Translations under genes and position numbers: made by a program | The notes under the pieces: model-generated | Database searches by the model: none | Seen by the model: the letters and a program-made list of their open reading frames with translations, nothing else | What the model was told of the DNA's origin: nothing | Assembly: GCF_011759585.1 (NCBI RefSeq) | Contig: NZ_JAAOYV010000001.1 | Span: 558,001-622,000, forward strand | Reading direction: 5' to 3' | From: Frigoribacterium endophyticum | GTDB lineage: Bacteria; Actinomycetota; Actinomycetes; Actinomycetales; Microbacteriaceae | DNA: 64,000 nt | In this document: positions 28,232-36,917 of the stretch, one piece after another | How the letters are laid out: each line of letters opens with the position of its first letter | Position numbering within the stretch: position 1 is the stretch's first letter

Positions 28232-28412
28232 GGGGACCTCCTCGGCTCGGCGTCCTCCCAGGGTCCGCCCGGGGCGTGGCCGGGGCGGGGACCTGCCGTG
28301 GCCGGGCCGTGGCGGCCTCGTGAACGGGCGGGGACGGCGGGCGGCCACGGCCCGCGCGCCGCCGGTGCCCGCCCCGGAGGCGCGCCCCGCCGGCTCCCGA
28401 CCCTCCCGTCGC

Positions 28413-28418
28413 TAGGGT
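28413..28418 (+). promoter_or_regulatory. -10 box for leaderless manC
   Basis: TAGGGT ends 7 bases before the ATG at 28426. It excludes the upstream GTG at 28417, which lies inside the box. The rest of the 28232-28425 gap is extremely GC-rich, with no other signal seen. Confidence 0.55.
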
Positions 28419-28425
28419 GGCCGTC

Positions 28426-29544
28426 ATGAGCATCTCCGAGAGCGTCGAGCGCTTCTACAGCATCATCCCCGCCGGCGGCATCGGTTCCCGGCTCTGGCCC
28501 CTCAGCCGCGCCGACGCCCCCAAGTTCCTGCACGACCTGACCGGCAGCGGCTCGACCCTGCTGCGCGGCACCTGGGACCGCCTCGCGCCCCTGGCGGGCG
28601 AGCAGCGCATCATGGTCGTGACGGGCAGGGCGCACCGCGCCGCCGTCGAGGCCCAGCTGCCGACCCTGGCCGACCACAACGTCGTGCTCGAGAGCGAACC
28701 GAAGGACAGCACCGCGGCGATCGGCCTCGCCGCGGCGATCCTCCGTCGCCGCGAGCCGGACGTCATCATCGGCTCGTTCGCGGCGGACCACGTCATCGCC
28801 GACACCCGCGGTTTCCAGCGCGCGGTCGGCGAGGCCATCGTCGCCGCCGACGCCGGCTACATCGCCACGATCGGCATCACCCCGACCGAGCCCGCCATCG
28901 GCTTCGGCTACATCCACGCGGGCGACGCCCTCGCCGTCGAGGGCGCGCCGAGCGCCCTGCGCGTCGAGTCGTTCGTCGAGAAGCCGGACCTCGAGACGGC
29001 CGAGCGGTACGTGGCCGGGGGCGACTACCTCTGGAACGGGGGCATGTTCATCGCCCGTGCCGACCGCCTCCTCGAGCAGCTCGGCGAGACCCGCCCGGAG
29101 CTGCTCGCGGGCCTCGAGGAGCTCGCCGAGGCGTGGGACACCCCGCGCCGGGGCGCCGTCGTGGACCGCATCTGGCCGGGCCTCGAGAAGATCGCCATCG
29201 ACTACACGGTCGCGGAGCCCGCGGCGGCCGCGGGCCGCCTCGCGGTCATCCCCGGCGCCTTCGACTGGGACGACGTGGGCGACTTCGCCTCGATCGCCAA
29301 GCTGCACTCCGGCGGGCGCAAGAGCGACCTCGCCATCCTCGGCGAGAACGCCCGCGTGCTCGCGGACGCCTCCAGCGGGATCGTCGTCGGCCACAGCGGC
29401 CGGCTCATCTCGCTGATCGGGGTGAACGACATCATCGTGGTCGACACCCCGGACGCCCTGCTGGTCACCACGACGGCGAACGCGCAGCGCGTCAAGTCGG
29501 TCGTCGACGCCCTCAAGCTGAGCGGTCGCAGCGACGTCCTCTGA
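28426..29544 (+). CDS. manC: Mannose-1-phosphate guanylyltransferase
   Basis: Makes GDP-mannose from GTP and mannose-1-phosphate for mannolipids and polysaccharides. The 372-residue product has the nucleotidyltransferase signature PAGGIGSRLWPLSR near the N-terminus, the family block FVEKP near residue 185, DYLWNGGMF, and FDWDDVGDF. It is a stand-alone enzyme with no isomerase domain. The start is fixed by the leaderless -10 box. It lies divergent to the mannosyltransferase-like gene. Confidence 0.94.
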   Translation: MSISESVERFYSIIPAGGIGSRLWPLSRADAPKFLHDLTGSGSTLLRGTWDRLAPLAGEQRIMVVTGRAHRAAVEAQLPTLADHNVVLESEPKDSTAAIGLAAAILRRREPDVIIGSFAADHVIADTRGFQRAVGEAIVAADAGYIATIGITPTEPAIGFGYIHAGDALAVEGAPSALRVESFVEKPDLETAERYVAGGDYLWNGGMFIARADRLLEQLGETRPELLAGLEELAEAWDTPRRGAVVDRIWPGLEKIAIDYTVAEPAAAAGRLAVIPGAFDWDDVGDFASIAKLHSGGRKSDLAILGENARVLADASSGIVVGHSGRLISLIGVNDIIVVDTPDALLVTTTANAQRVKSVVDALKLSGRSDVL

Positions 29545-29574
29545 CGGCCCGACCGGGCTGTCCTGTTACGAGCC

Positions 29575-29603
29575 CGTTACGCGACGGTCGCGGTCGTGTA
29601 ACG
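29575..29603 (+). terminator. Hairpin after manC / upstream of nucleoside operon
   Basis: Arms CGTTACGCGAC and GTCGTGTAACG form 11 pairs with one G-U, joined by a 7-base loop. A further GTTACG copy lies at 29565. It is 30 bases after the manC stop but lacks a T-run. It may be a terminator, or an operator for the nucleoside operon. Confidence 0.5.
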
Positions 29604-29651
29604 CCTCGGTCTCACTCTCCCGCAGCGGTCGGAGGGGCTCCGCGCAGTAGG

Positions 29652-29657
29652 TAACCT
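29652..29657 (+). promoter_or_regulatory. Possible -10 box of the nucleoside uptake operon
   Basis: TAACCT lies 52 bases before the TTG start. The predicted leader then contains a perfect hairpin at 29669-29691 (arms TGCCCGGC/GCCGGGCA, 7-base loop) directly before the ribosome-binding site. Confidence 0.4.
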
Positions 29658-29698
29658 GTCGCCATACGTGCCCGGCGTCTCGTGCCGGGCAGCACCTT

Positions 29699-29703
29699 GG
29701 AGG
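29699..29703 (+). promoter_or_regulatory. Ribosome-binding site that fixes a TTG start
   Basis: GGAGG, five bases before TTG 29709. No ATG or GTG in frame is suitably placed, so TTG is the start of the lipoprotein gene. Confidence 0.8.
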
Positions 29704-29708
29704 ACAAC

Positions 29709-30788
29709 TTGACTACAACTGCGCGCAGGGCCGTCTTCAGCGGCCTCGCCCTGGCGAGCACCGTCGCCATCCTGGCCGGCTGTGCCTCGGCCCCCGAGAG
29801 CGACGACGCCGCGGGCGGCAGCTCCAGCGACTTCGTGCCCTGCATGGTGTCCGACGCCGGTGGCTTCGACGACAAGTCGTTCAACCAGCTGGGCTACGAG
29901 GGCCTGACCGAGGCCGCCGAGACCGCGGGCGCCGAGGCCAAGACCGTCGAGTCCGCCGACGAGACCGTCTACGACGCCAACCTCTCGAACCTGGCCGACC
30001 AGGGCTGCGGCCTGATCGTCACGGTCGGCTTCGCCCTCGCCGACGCGACGAAGACGGCGGCCGAGGCCAACACCGGCATCGACTACGCCACCATCGACGA
30101 CGCGTCGATCACGGCCGACAACGTCAAGCCGATCACGTTCAACACGTCCGAGGCGGCCTTCCTGGCCGGCTACGCCGCGGCGAGCTACTCGAAGACCGGC
30201 ACCGTCGGCACCTTCGGCGGCATGCAGTTCCCGACCGTCACCATCTTCATGGACGGCTTCGCCGACGGCGTCGAGTACTACAACGAGCAGAAGAGCGCCG
30301 ACGTCAAGGTCGTCGGCTGGGACGTCCCGTCGCAGACCGGCACCTTCACCGGCGGCTTCGAGGCCGGCACCACGGCCAAGCAGAGCGCCCAGACCCTGAT
30401 CGACCAGGGCGCGGACGTCATCCTGCCCGTCGGCGGCCCGATCTACCAGAGCGCCGCCGAGGCCATCCGCGACTCCGGCTCGGACGTCGTCCTGGTCGGC
30501 GCCGACTCCGACACCTACGAGACCGACAGCGCCAACAGCGACCTGTTCCTGACCTCGGTGCTCAAGGGCATCAAGCAGGCCACGAACGACGTCGTCACCC
30601 AGTCGGCCGACGGCTCGTTCTCGAACGAGCCCTACGTGGGCACCCTCGAGAACGACGGCGTGGGCATCGCTCCGTTCCACGACTACGAAGACAAGGTCGA
30701 CGCCGGGCTGCAGGACGAGCTCGACGCGATCAAGGCCGGCATCATCGACGGCTCGATCGAGGTCGAGTCGCCCTCGGCCCTCAGCTGA
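29709..30788 (+). CDS. BMP family nucleoside-binding lipoprotein (ABC transporter substrate-binding protein)
   Basis: Extracellular lipid-anchored receptor of a nucleoside ABC importer. The 359-residue product has a TTG start, a short basic N-terminus, a hydrophobic signal and the lipobox ILAGC, with Cys near residue 24. The mature protein carries the BMP/PnrA hallmarks MVSDAGGFDDKSFNQLGYEGL, DQGCGLIVTVGF and DVILPVGGPIYQ. The family binds purine and other nucleosides (Med family; PnrA, BmpA). It heads the operon with ATPase, permeases and salvage enzymes. The codons are strongly GC-ending, as expected for high expression. Confidence 0.93.
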   Translation: MTTTARRAVFSGLALASTVAILAGCASAPESDDAAGGSSSDFVPCMVSDAGGFDDKSFNQLGYEGLTEAAETAGAEAKTVESADETVYDANLSNLADQGCGLIVTVGFALADATKTAAEANTGIDYATIDDASITADNVKPITFNTSEAAFLAGYAAASYSKTGTVGTFGGMQFPTVTIFMDGFADGVEYYNEQKSADVKVVGWDVPSQTGTFTGGFEAGTTAKQSAQTLIDQGADVILPVGGPIYQSAAEAIRDSGSDVVLVGADSDTYETDSANSDLFLTSVLKGIKQATNDVVTQSADGSFSNEPYVGTLENDGVGIAPFHDYEDKVDAGLQDELDAIKAGIIDGSIEVESPSALS

Positions 30789-30834
30789 GCCGAGCAGCCA
30801 CCCCCTCAGGCATCGTCTAGCATTGCCTGATCGA

Positions 30835-30874
30835 GGGCCCGGTCCGGACGGTCTCCACCGTTCGGCCCGGGCCC
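30835..30874 (+). terminator. Strong intercistronic hairpin between lipoprotein and ATPase genes
   Basis: 18-position arms (30835-30852 and 30857-30874) with one mismatch and one G-U pair, and a CTCC loop. It is followed by CTTCCC, not a T-run. Such stems after binding-protein genes commonly cause partial termination or protect the upstream mRNA, giving excess receptor. Confidence 0.6.
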
Positions 30875-30907
30875 TTCCCACGCCTACACCCGAGGTAGAT
30901 TGACGAG

Positions 30908-32428
30908 ATGAAGCTCGAGCTCCAGGGCATCACCAAGCGATTCGGCGCACTGACCGCCAACGACCACATCAGCCTCACCGTCGAGCCGGGCGAGATCCAC
31001 GCCCTCCTCGGTGAGAACGGCGCCGGCAAGTCGACGCTCATGAACGTGCTCTACGGCCTGTACCAGGCCGACGAGGGCGAGATCCTGCTCGACGACGTCG
31101 TCCAGCGGTTCTCCGGCCCCGGCGACGCCATGGCGGCGGGCATCGGCATGGTCCACCAGCACTTCATGCTCGTCCCCGTCTTCACCGTGGCGGAGAACGT
31201 GATGCTGGGCAACGAGGAGACCCGCCCCGGCGGGCGGCTCGACCTGCAGGCCGCCCGCGCGAAGGTGCGCGAGATCTCCCGGCGCTTCGGCTTCGACATC
31301 GACCCCGACGCCGTCGTCGAGGAGCTCCCGGTCGGGGTGCAGCAGCGCGTCGAGATCGTCAAGGCGCTGTCGCGCGACGCCGAGGTCCTCGTCTTCGACG
31401 AGCCGACCGCCGTGCTCACCCCTCAAGAGACCGACGAGCTGATGGTCATCATGCGCCAGCTCCGCGACGCCGGCACGGGCATCGTCTTCATCACCCACAA
31501 GCTGCGCGAGGTGCGCGAGGTCGCCGACCGCATCACCGTCATCCGCCTCGGCAAGGTCGTCGGCGAGGCCGAGCCCACGGCGACCAACGCCGAGCTGGCG
31601 TCGCTCATGGTCGGCCGTGCGGTGGAGCTCACCGTCCAGAAGGCCCCCGCCGCCCCGGGCGAGGCCGCCCTGGTCGTCGAGGGGCTCCGCGTGCTCGACC
31701 CCATCGGCCAGGTCGTCGTCGACGACGTCTCGTTCGAGGTGCGCCGCGGCGAGGTGCTCGCCATCGCGGGCGTCCAGGGCAACGGGCAGACCGAGCTGAC
31801 CGAGGCGATCCTCGGCCTCCAGGGCCGGGTCGAGGGGCGCGTCACGCTCGACGGGCGCGACATCACGGGCCTGAGCGTCCGCCGCGTGCTCGACGCCGGG
31901 GTCGGCTTCGTCCCCGAGGACCGCAACGAGGACGGCCTCGTCGGCGAGTTCACCGTCGCCGAGAACCTGATGCTCGACCGCTCCCAGTCCGGCCCGTTCG
32001 TGAAGCGCGGCTCGTTGCGCCTCGCCGAGCTGGCCGCCTTCGCGGTCGAGAAGGTGCGGGAGTTCGACATCCGCACCCAGGGCATCACCACTCCGGCCGG
32101 GCGCCTGTCGGGCGGCAACCAGCAGAAGGTCGTGCTCGCGCGCGAGCTGAGCCGCGACCTGCGCCTCTTCGTGGCCGCCCAGCCCACCCGCGGCATCGAC
32201 GTCGGGTCGATCGAGTTCGTCCACAAGCGCATCGTGGAGACGCGCGACCAGGGCGTGCCCGTCATCGTCGTCTCGACCGAGCTCGACGAGGTCGTGGCCC
32301 TGGCCGACCGCATCGCCGTGATGTACCGCGGCTCGATCATCGGCATCGTCCCCGCCGACACCCCCCGCGACGTGCTGGGGCTCATGATGGCCGGCGAGAC
32401 GCCGCACGGAACGGAGCAGGCAGCGTGA
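30908..32428 (+). CDS. Nucleoside ABC transporter ATP-binding protein (two fused ATPase domains)
   Basis: Energises the BMP-type nucleoside importer. The 506-residue product has two NBDs in tandem. NBD1 has Walker A GENGAGKST (35-43), the Q-loop MVHQHFML and VFDEPTAVLTP. NBD2 has a degenerate P-loop (AGVQGNGQTEL), signature LSGGNQQKVVLAREL and AAQPTRGIDVGS. This is the standard form of the ribose/nucleoside (RbsA/YufO-like) class. The ATG at 30908 is the first good start. It overlaps the next gene by 4 bases. NupO-type proteins are the nearest functional match. Confidence 0.93.
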   Translation: MKLELQGITKRFGALTANDHISLTVEPGEIHALLGENGAGKSTLMNVLYGLYQADEGEILLDDVVQRFSGPGDAMAAGIGMVHQHFMLVPVFTVAENVMLGNEETRPGGRLDLQAARAKVREISRRFGFDIDPDAVVEELPVGVQQRVEIVKALSRDAEVLVFDEPTAVLTPQETDELMVIMRQLRDAGTGIVFITHKLREVREVADRITVIRLGKVVGEAEPTATNAELASLMVGRAVELTVQKAPAAPGEAALVVEGLRVLDPIGQVVVDDVSFEVRRGEVLAIAGVQGNGQTELTEAILGLQGRVEGRVTLDGRDITGLSVRRVLDAGVGFVPEDRNEDGLVGEFTVAENLMLDRSQSGPFVKRGSLRLAELAAFAVEKVREFDIRTQGITTPAGRLSGGNQQKVVLARELSRDLRLFVAAQPTRGIDVGSIEFVHKRIVETRDQGVPVIVVSTELDEVVALADRIAVMYRGSIIGIVPADTPRDVLGLMMAGETPHGTEQAA

Positions 32429-33702
32429 GCGACGCCACCACCACGACCACCCCGACCCCGGCGGGCGGCCCGGCCGCCCCGGAGACGCGACCCGGCGACC
32501 CGCGCGGGTCGCGCCTCCTGCGGGAGATCACGACCGGCAACGCCGCCATCTCGGTCCTCGCCGTCGTGCTCGCCCTCGTCGTCTCGGGCCTGCTGATCGG
32601 CTTCACCGACCCCACGGTGCAGTCGACCCTCGGGTACTTCGCGTCGCGGCCGACGGACTTCTTCCAGGCCTTCGGCCGCACGGTGGGCGGGGCGTACTCC
32701 TCGCTCTTCCAGGGCGCGGTCTACAACTTCCGGGTCGACGGCTTCGCCGCCGGGATCCGCCCGCTGACCGAGACCCTGAATTACTCGGTGCCCCTGATCG
32801 CGGCCGGGCTCGGCGTCGCCCTCGCCTTCCGCGTCGGCCTCTTCAACATCGGCGCGCGCGGCCAGATGCTCGTCGCGGCGGGCGCGGCGGGGTGGGTCGG
32901 CTTCTCGTTCGACCTGCCGCTCGCGGTGCACCTGCCCCTCGCGCTCCTGGCCGGCATCGCCGGCGGCGCCGTCTGGGGCGGGCTCGTCGGCCTGCTCAAG
33001 GCCAGGACGGGCGCGCACGAGGTGATCCTCACGATCATGCTCAACTACATCGCCTTCTACCTGATCTCGTTCGCCCTGCGCACGCCGGGCCTCCTCCAGG
33101 CTCCGGGCAGCCCGAACCCGAAGTCGCCCGCGACGCTCCCGAGCGCCGTGCTGCCCGACCTCTTCGGGGCCCGCTACAACCTCAACTGGGGCTTCATCAT
33201 GGTGATCGTCGTGACCGCCGTCGTCTGGTGGCTGATCAACCGGTCGACGCTCGGGTTCCGGTTCCGCGCGGTGGGCGAGAACCCCCACGCTGCCCGCACG
33301 GCCGGCATGGACGTCAAGAACATCTACCTGTACGCCATGCTGATCTCCGGCGCGCTGGCGGGCGTCGCGGGCTCGACGCAGGTGCTCGGCACGCTGACCA
33401 CGGGCTTCACCGCGGGCATCGACGCCGGCATCGGCTTCGACGCCATCACCGTCGCGCTGCTCGGTCGCTCGCGCCCGTGGGGCGTCTTCGGCGCCGGCGT
33501 GCTCTTCGGCGCCCTCAAGGCCGGCGGCTACTCGATGCAGGCGGCCAACGGCGTGCCGATCGACATCGTGCTCGTCGTGCAGTCCCTGATCGTGCTGTTC
33601 GTCGCGGCCCCGCCGCTCGTCCGCAGCATCTTCCGTCTGCCCGCGCCGGGTGCCCGCAGGGCCCCCCGCGCCTCGAAGAAGGAGGCGGTGGTCACCAAGT
33701 GA
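32425..33702 (+). CDS. Nucleoside ABC transporter permease 1
   Basis: Inner-membrane half of the importer channel, 425 residues, in the YufP/NupP-like branched-chain/BMP permease family. After a Thr/Pro/Ala-rich ~30-residue N-terminus come about nine hydrophobic helices. The family signature FNIGARGQMLVAAGAAGWVGF and the cytoplasmic EAA-like region RAVGENPHAARTAGMDVK are present. The GTG start overlaps the ATPase stop, and its stop overlaps the next permease GTG. Each such importer needs two different permeases, which matches this arrangement. Confidence 0.92.
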   Translation: MSDATTTTTPTPAGGPAAPETRPGDPRGSRLLREITTGNAAISVLAVVLALVVSGLLIGFTDPTVQSTLGYFASRPTDFFQAFGRTVGGAYSSLFQGAVYNFRVDGFAAGIRPLTETLNYSVPLIAAGLGVALAFRVGLFNIGARGQMLVAAGAAGWVGFSFDLPLAVHLPLALLAGIAGGAVWGGLVGLLKARTGAHEVILTIMLNYIAFYLISFALRTPGLLQAPGSPNPKSPATLPSAVLPDLFGARYNLNWGFIMVIVVTAVVWWLINRSTLGFRFRAVGENPHAARTAGMDVKNIYLYAMLISGALAGVAGSTQVLGTLTTGFTAGIDAGIGFDAITVALLGRSRPWGVFGAGVLFGALKAGGYSMQAANGVPIDIVLVVQSLIVLFVAAPPLVRSIFRLPAPGARRAPRASKKEAVVTK

Positions 33703-34988
33703 GCACCCTCACCCCCGACGTCGCGGCTCCCGCCGCGCCCACGCCCGGCCTCGCCCGCGCCGTCACGCGCAGCTTCAAGGCCCCGATCGCGTTCGCGGTC
33801 TTCTCGGTCATCGCCGTCGTGCTCTTCGTCGGCCTGCAGCGGGAGGGCCGGAGCACCTTCCGCCTCTCGACGCCCACCGACTTCTTCGCCCTGCCCGACG
33901 CGGTGCTGCCGTCCGCCGCGACGGGCGTCGTCCTCACCGTCGTGCTGGTGCTGCTGACCGTCGCTGCGTTCCTCCTGGCCGTCCGCGCCTCCCGGGTGCC
34001 GATCTGGCTGGTCAGCGTGTTCGGCGTCGTCTTCCTCGTCGCCTTCCTCACCTGGACGAGCGCCGACGCGACGATCCCCGTGCCGGGCCTCCTGCTCGGA
34101 GCCCTCGCGCTCAGCACGCCGCTCATCTTCGGAGCCCTGGGCGGCGTCATCTCGGAGCGGGTCGGCGTCGTGAACGTCGCCATCGAGGGGCAGCTGCTCG
34201 CCGGCGCCTTCGTCTCGGCCGTGGTGGCCTCGGCCACCGGGTCGGCCGTCGTCGGCCTCGCCTCGGCCATGGTCGCGGGCGTGCTCGTCTCGATGGTCCT
34301 CGCGGTGTTCAGCATCCGCTACGTCGTCGACCAGGTGATCGTCGGCGTCGTGCTGAACGTGCTCGTCACGGGCCTCACGAGCTTCCTGTACTCACAGGTG
34401 CTCACGAAGTCGGAGGCGCTCAACGAGGGCGTCCGGTTCCCGCAGCTGCCGATCCCCGGCCTGAGCCAGATCCCGATCATCGGGCCGGTGTTCTTCCGCC
34501 AGACGATCATCGTCTACCTCATGTACGTCGCGATCGCCGTGGTCTTCTACGGTCTCTTCCGCACCCGGTGGGGGCTGCGCCTCCGCGCCGTCGGCGAGCA
34601 CCCGCAGGCCGCCGACACCGTGGGCATCAAGGTCAACGCGACCCGGTTCTGGAACGTCTCCCTCGCCGGCGCGATCGCGGGCCTGGGAGGGGCGTACTTC
34701 ACCCTCGGCTCGCTCGGCAACTTCCAGAAGGAGATGACGGCGGGCGCGGGCTTCATCGCCCTGGCCGCCGTGATCTTCGGCCGGTGGGACCCGATCAAGG
34801 CCACGTTGGCGGCCCTGCTGTTCGGCTTCGCGTCGAACCTCCAGAACGTGCTCGGGGCCATCGGCTCGCCGGTGCCGAGCGAGTTCATGCTGATGCTGCC
34901 CTACGTCGTGACGATCTTCGCCGTCGCGGGGCTGGTCGGCCAGTCGCGCGGCCCGGCCGCCTCCGGCAAGGCGTACGTGAAGTCGTGA
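33699..34988 (+). CDS. Nucleoside ABC transporter permease 2
   Basis: Second permease of the importer, 429 residues, YufQ/NupQ-like. Hydrophobic helices start near residue 25 (IAFAVFSVIAVVLFVGL). The signature ISERVGVVNVAIEGQLLAGAF and the coupling region RAVGEHPQAADTVGIKVN pair with those of permease 1. Two extra N-terminal helices compared with short NupQ proteins are present (residues ~25-130). The GTG start overlaps permease 1, and the stop overlaps the cdd GTG, showing tight coupling of uptake to deamination. Confidence 0.92.
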   Translation: MSTLTPDVAAPAAPTPGLARAVTRSFKAPIAFAVFSVIAVVLFVGLQREGRSTFRLSTPTDFFALPDAVLPSAATGVVLTVVLVLLTVAAFLLAVRASRVPIWLVSVFGVVFLVAFLTWTSADATIPVPGLLLGALALSTPLIFGALGGVISERVGVVNVAIEGQLLAGAFVSAVVASATGSAVVGLASAMVAGVLVSMVLAVFSIRYVVDQVIVGVVLNVLVTGLTSFLYSQVLTKSEALNEGVRFPQLPIPGLSQIPIIGPVFFRQTIIVYLMYVAIAVVFYGLFRTRWGLRLRAVGEHPQAADTVGIKVNATRFWNVSLAGAIAGLGGAYFTLGSLGNFQKEMTAGAGFIALAAVIFGRWDPIKATLAALLFGFASNLQNVLGAIGSPVPSEFMLMLPYVVTIFAVAGLVGQSRGPAASGKAYVKS

Positions 34989-35404
34989 GCGTCGTCGAGT
35001 CCACCGACTGGGAGGCCCTCCGGGCCGCGGCCCGGGCGGCCATGTCCAAGGCGTACGTCCCCTACTCGAGGTTCCCCGTGGGGGCGGCTGCCCTCACGAC
35101 CGACGGCCGGCTCGTCTCGGGCTGCAACATCGAGAACGCGTCGTACGGCATCACGCTCTGCGCCGAGTGCTCCCTCGTCACCGACCTCGTCATGGGCGGC
35201 GGGGGGCGGCTCGTCGCCTTCGCCTGCGTCGACGGCAACGGCGACGTGCTGATGCCCTGCGGCCGCTGCCGGCAGCTGCTCTACGAGCACTCCGACGCCT
35301 CCATGGTGCTCGACACCGTCTCGGGCTTCCGCACGATCGACGAGGTCATCCCCGACGCGTTCGGGCCGCGCCAGCTCGAGGAGTTCCGCGCCTCGCAGGC
35401 GTAG
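34985..35404 (+). CDS. cdd: Cytidine deaminase
   Basis: Zinc enzyme converting (deoxy)cytidine to (deoxy)uridine during pyrimidine salvage. The 139-residue product has the small homotetrameric form. The active site is seen in SGCNIENASYGITLCAEC (catalytic Glu after Cys-Ala) and PCGRCRQ, the other two zinc Cys. Substrate residues are in YVPYSRFPVGAA. The GTG start overlaps the permease stop. A 14-bp hairpin separates it from deoA. Confidence 0.96.
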   Translation: MSVVESTDWEALRAAARAAMSKAYVPYSRFPVGAAALTTDGRLVSGCNIENASYGITLCAECSLVTDLVMGGGGRLVAFACVDGNGDVLMPCGRCRQLLYEHSDASMVLDTVSGFRTIDEVIPDAFGPRQLEEFRASQA

Positions 35405-35450
35405 GCGCCCCTCGGGGCGTGCACCGCGCCTCCTCGCCCCGCCCTCCGTC

Positions 35451-35494
35451 CGGCGTCGTTCCGGGGCCGGCGAGACACCTCCGGAACGACGCCG
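35451..35494 (+). terminator. Intercistronic hairpin between cdd and deoA
   Basis: Perfect 14-bp arms CGGCGTCGTTCCGG / CCGGAACGACGCCG with a 16-base loop. A smaller CGCCCC/GGGGCG stem lies right after the cdd stop. There is no T-run, and deoA starts 20 bases later, so partial termination or mRNA processing is likely. Confidence 0.6.
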
Positions 35495-35513
35495 CCACCG
35501 CTGAGGAGACCCC

Positions 35514-36806
35514 ATGACCACCACCGTCGAGCCCTTCGACACCGTCGACCTGATCCGCGTCAAGCGCGGGTCGGGCGCCCTCAGCACCGCGCAGATCGAC
35601 TGGCTGATCGACGCCTACACGCGCGGGTACGTGGCGGACGAGCAGATGTCGGCACTGACCATGGCGATCTTCCTCAACGGCATGGAGCGCCGCGAGATCC
35701 GCGACATGACCCTGGCCATGATCCGCAGCGGCGAGACGATGGACTTCGCCGGCCTCGGCAGGACCACCGTCGACAAGCACTCGACCGGGGGAGTGGGCGA
35801 CAAGATCACGCTGCCGCTCGCCCCGCTCGTGGCCTCGTTCGGCGTCGCCGTGCCGCAGCTCTCGGGCCGGGGCCTCGGCCACACGGGCGGCACGCTCGAC
35901 AAGCTCGAGTCGATCCCCGGCTGGCAGGCGTCGATCTCGAACGAGCGGATGCGCGAGATCATGGCCGACAGCGGCGCGGTCGTCTGCGCGGCCGGCTCGG
36001 GCCTCGCCCCGGCCGACGGCAAGCTGTACGCGCTCCGCGACATCACCGGCACGGTCGAGTGCATCCCCCTCATCGCGTCGTCGATCATGAGCAAGAAGAT
36101 CGCGGAGGGCACGGCGGCCCTCGTGCTCGACGTCAAGTTCGGCTCGGGCGCCTTCATCCAGGACATCGAGCAGTCGCGCCTGCTCGCCCGCACGATGGTC
36201 GACCTCGGCACCGACGCCGGGGTCGCGACGACGGCCCTGCTCACCGACATGAACGTGCCGCTCGGCCTGACGATCGGCAACGCCCTCGAGGTGCGCGAGT
36301 CCGTCGAGACCCTCGCGGGCGGCGGCCCGGCCGACATCCGCGAGCTCACCGTCGCGCTGGCGCGCGAGATGCTGACCCTCGCCGGCCAGCCCGACGCCGA
36401 CGTGGAGGCCGCGCTCGACGACGGCCGCGCGATGGACGCCTGGAAGGCCATGATCCGTGCCCAGGGCGGCGACCCGGACGCGGCGCTGCCGACCGCGCGC
36501 GAGACCCACGTCGTGACGGCCGAGCGCAGCGGGTACCTCACCGAGCAGCGGGCGCTGCCCTTCGGCGTGGGCGCCTGGCGCCTGGGCGCGGGCCGGGCCC
36601 GGAAGCAGGACCCGGTCCAGGCGGCGGCCGGCATCGAGCTGCACGCGAAGCCGGGCGACGCGGTGACGGCGGGCCAGCCCCTGTTCACGCTGCACACCGA
36701 CGAGCCCGCGCGGTTCGACCGTGCGCTCGAGGCCGTGCAGGGCGCCTGGAGCATCGGCGACGAGCGGACGACGCGCGGCCCGATCGTGGCCGAGCGCGTC
36801 TCCTGA
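35514..36806 (+). CDS. deoA: Thymidine phosphorylase
   Basis: Cleaves thymidine/deoxyuridine with phosphate to base plus 2-deoxyribose-1-phosphate. The 430-residue product has the classical signature DKHSTGGVGDKITLPLAPL, SGRGLGHTGGTLDKLESIPG, and a glycine-rich C-terminal alpha/beta domain (VGAWRLGAGRARKQDPVQ). It could also act on uridine (pyrimidine-nucleoside phosphorylase, Pdp type), which would fit the lack of a separate udp gene here. The ATG at 35514 has GAGGAGA upstream. Confidence 0.94.
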   Translation: MTTTVEPFDTVDLIRVKRGSGALSTAQIDWLIDAYTRGYVADEQMSALTMAIFLNGMERREIRDMTLAMIRSGETMDFAGLGRTTVDKHSTGGVGDKITLPLAPLVASFGVAVPQLSGRGLGHTGGTLDKLESIPGWQASISNERMREIMADSGAVVCAAGSGLAPADGKLYALRDITGTVECIPLIASSIMSKKIAEGTAALVLDVKFGSGAFIQDIEQSRLLARTMVDLGTDAGVATTALLTDMNVPLGLTIGNALEVRESVETLAGGGPADIRELTVALAREMLTLAGQPDADVEAALDDGRAMDAWKAMIRAQGGDPDAALPTARETHVVTAERSGYLTEQRALPFGVGAWRLGAGRARKQDPVQAAAGIELHAKPGDAVTAGQPLFTLHTDEPARFDRALEAVQGAWSIGDERTTRGPIVAERVS

Positions 36807-36904
36807 CGTCGGCTCCGGCGGCGTCCAGCCGGCGCGCCGGGCGTGCCCGACGCGTGCACGGCTGGCTCGCCGTGGTCGTCCAGGGTCGGGGGCCCGCGCA
36901 CGGG

Positions 36905-36910
36905 TAGGTT
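36905..36910 (+). promoter_or_regulatory. -10 box for leaderless add sub-operon
   Basis: TAGGTT ends exactly 7 bases before the add ATG. It would give the add-IIA-IIB genes their own promoter inside the island, after a 111-bp gap that contains only a CCGGCGCGCCGG palindrome. Confidence 0.55.
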
Positions 36911-36917
36911 GGTCCCC

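Noticed and set aside
36829-36840. CCGGCGCGCCGG palindrome between deoA and add
   Set aside because: A pure G/C palindrome is expected by chance at this GC content and has no promoter or repeat partner.
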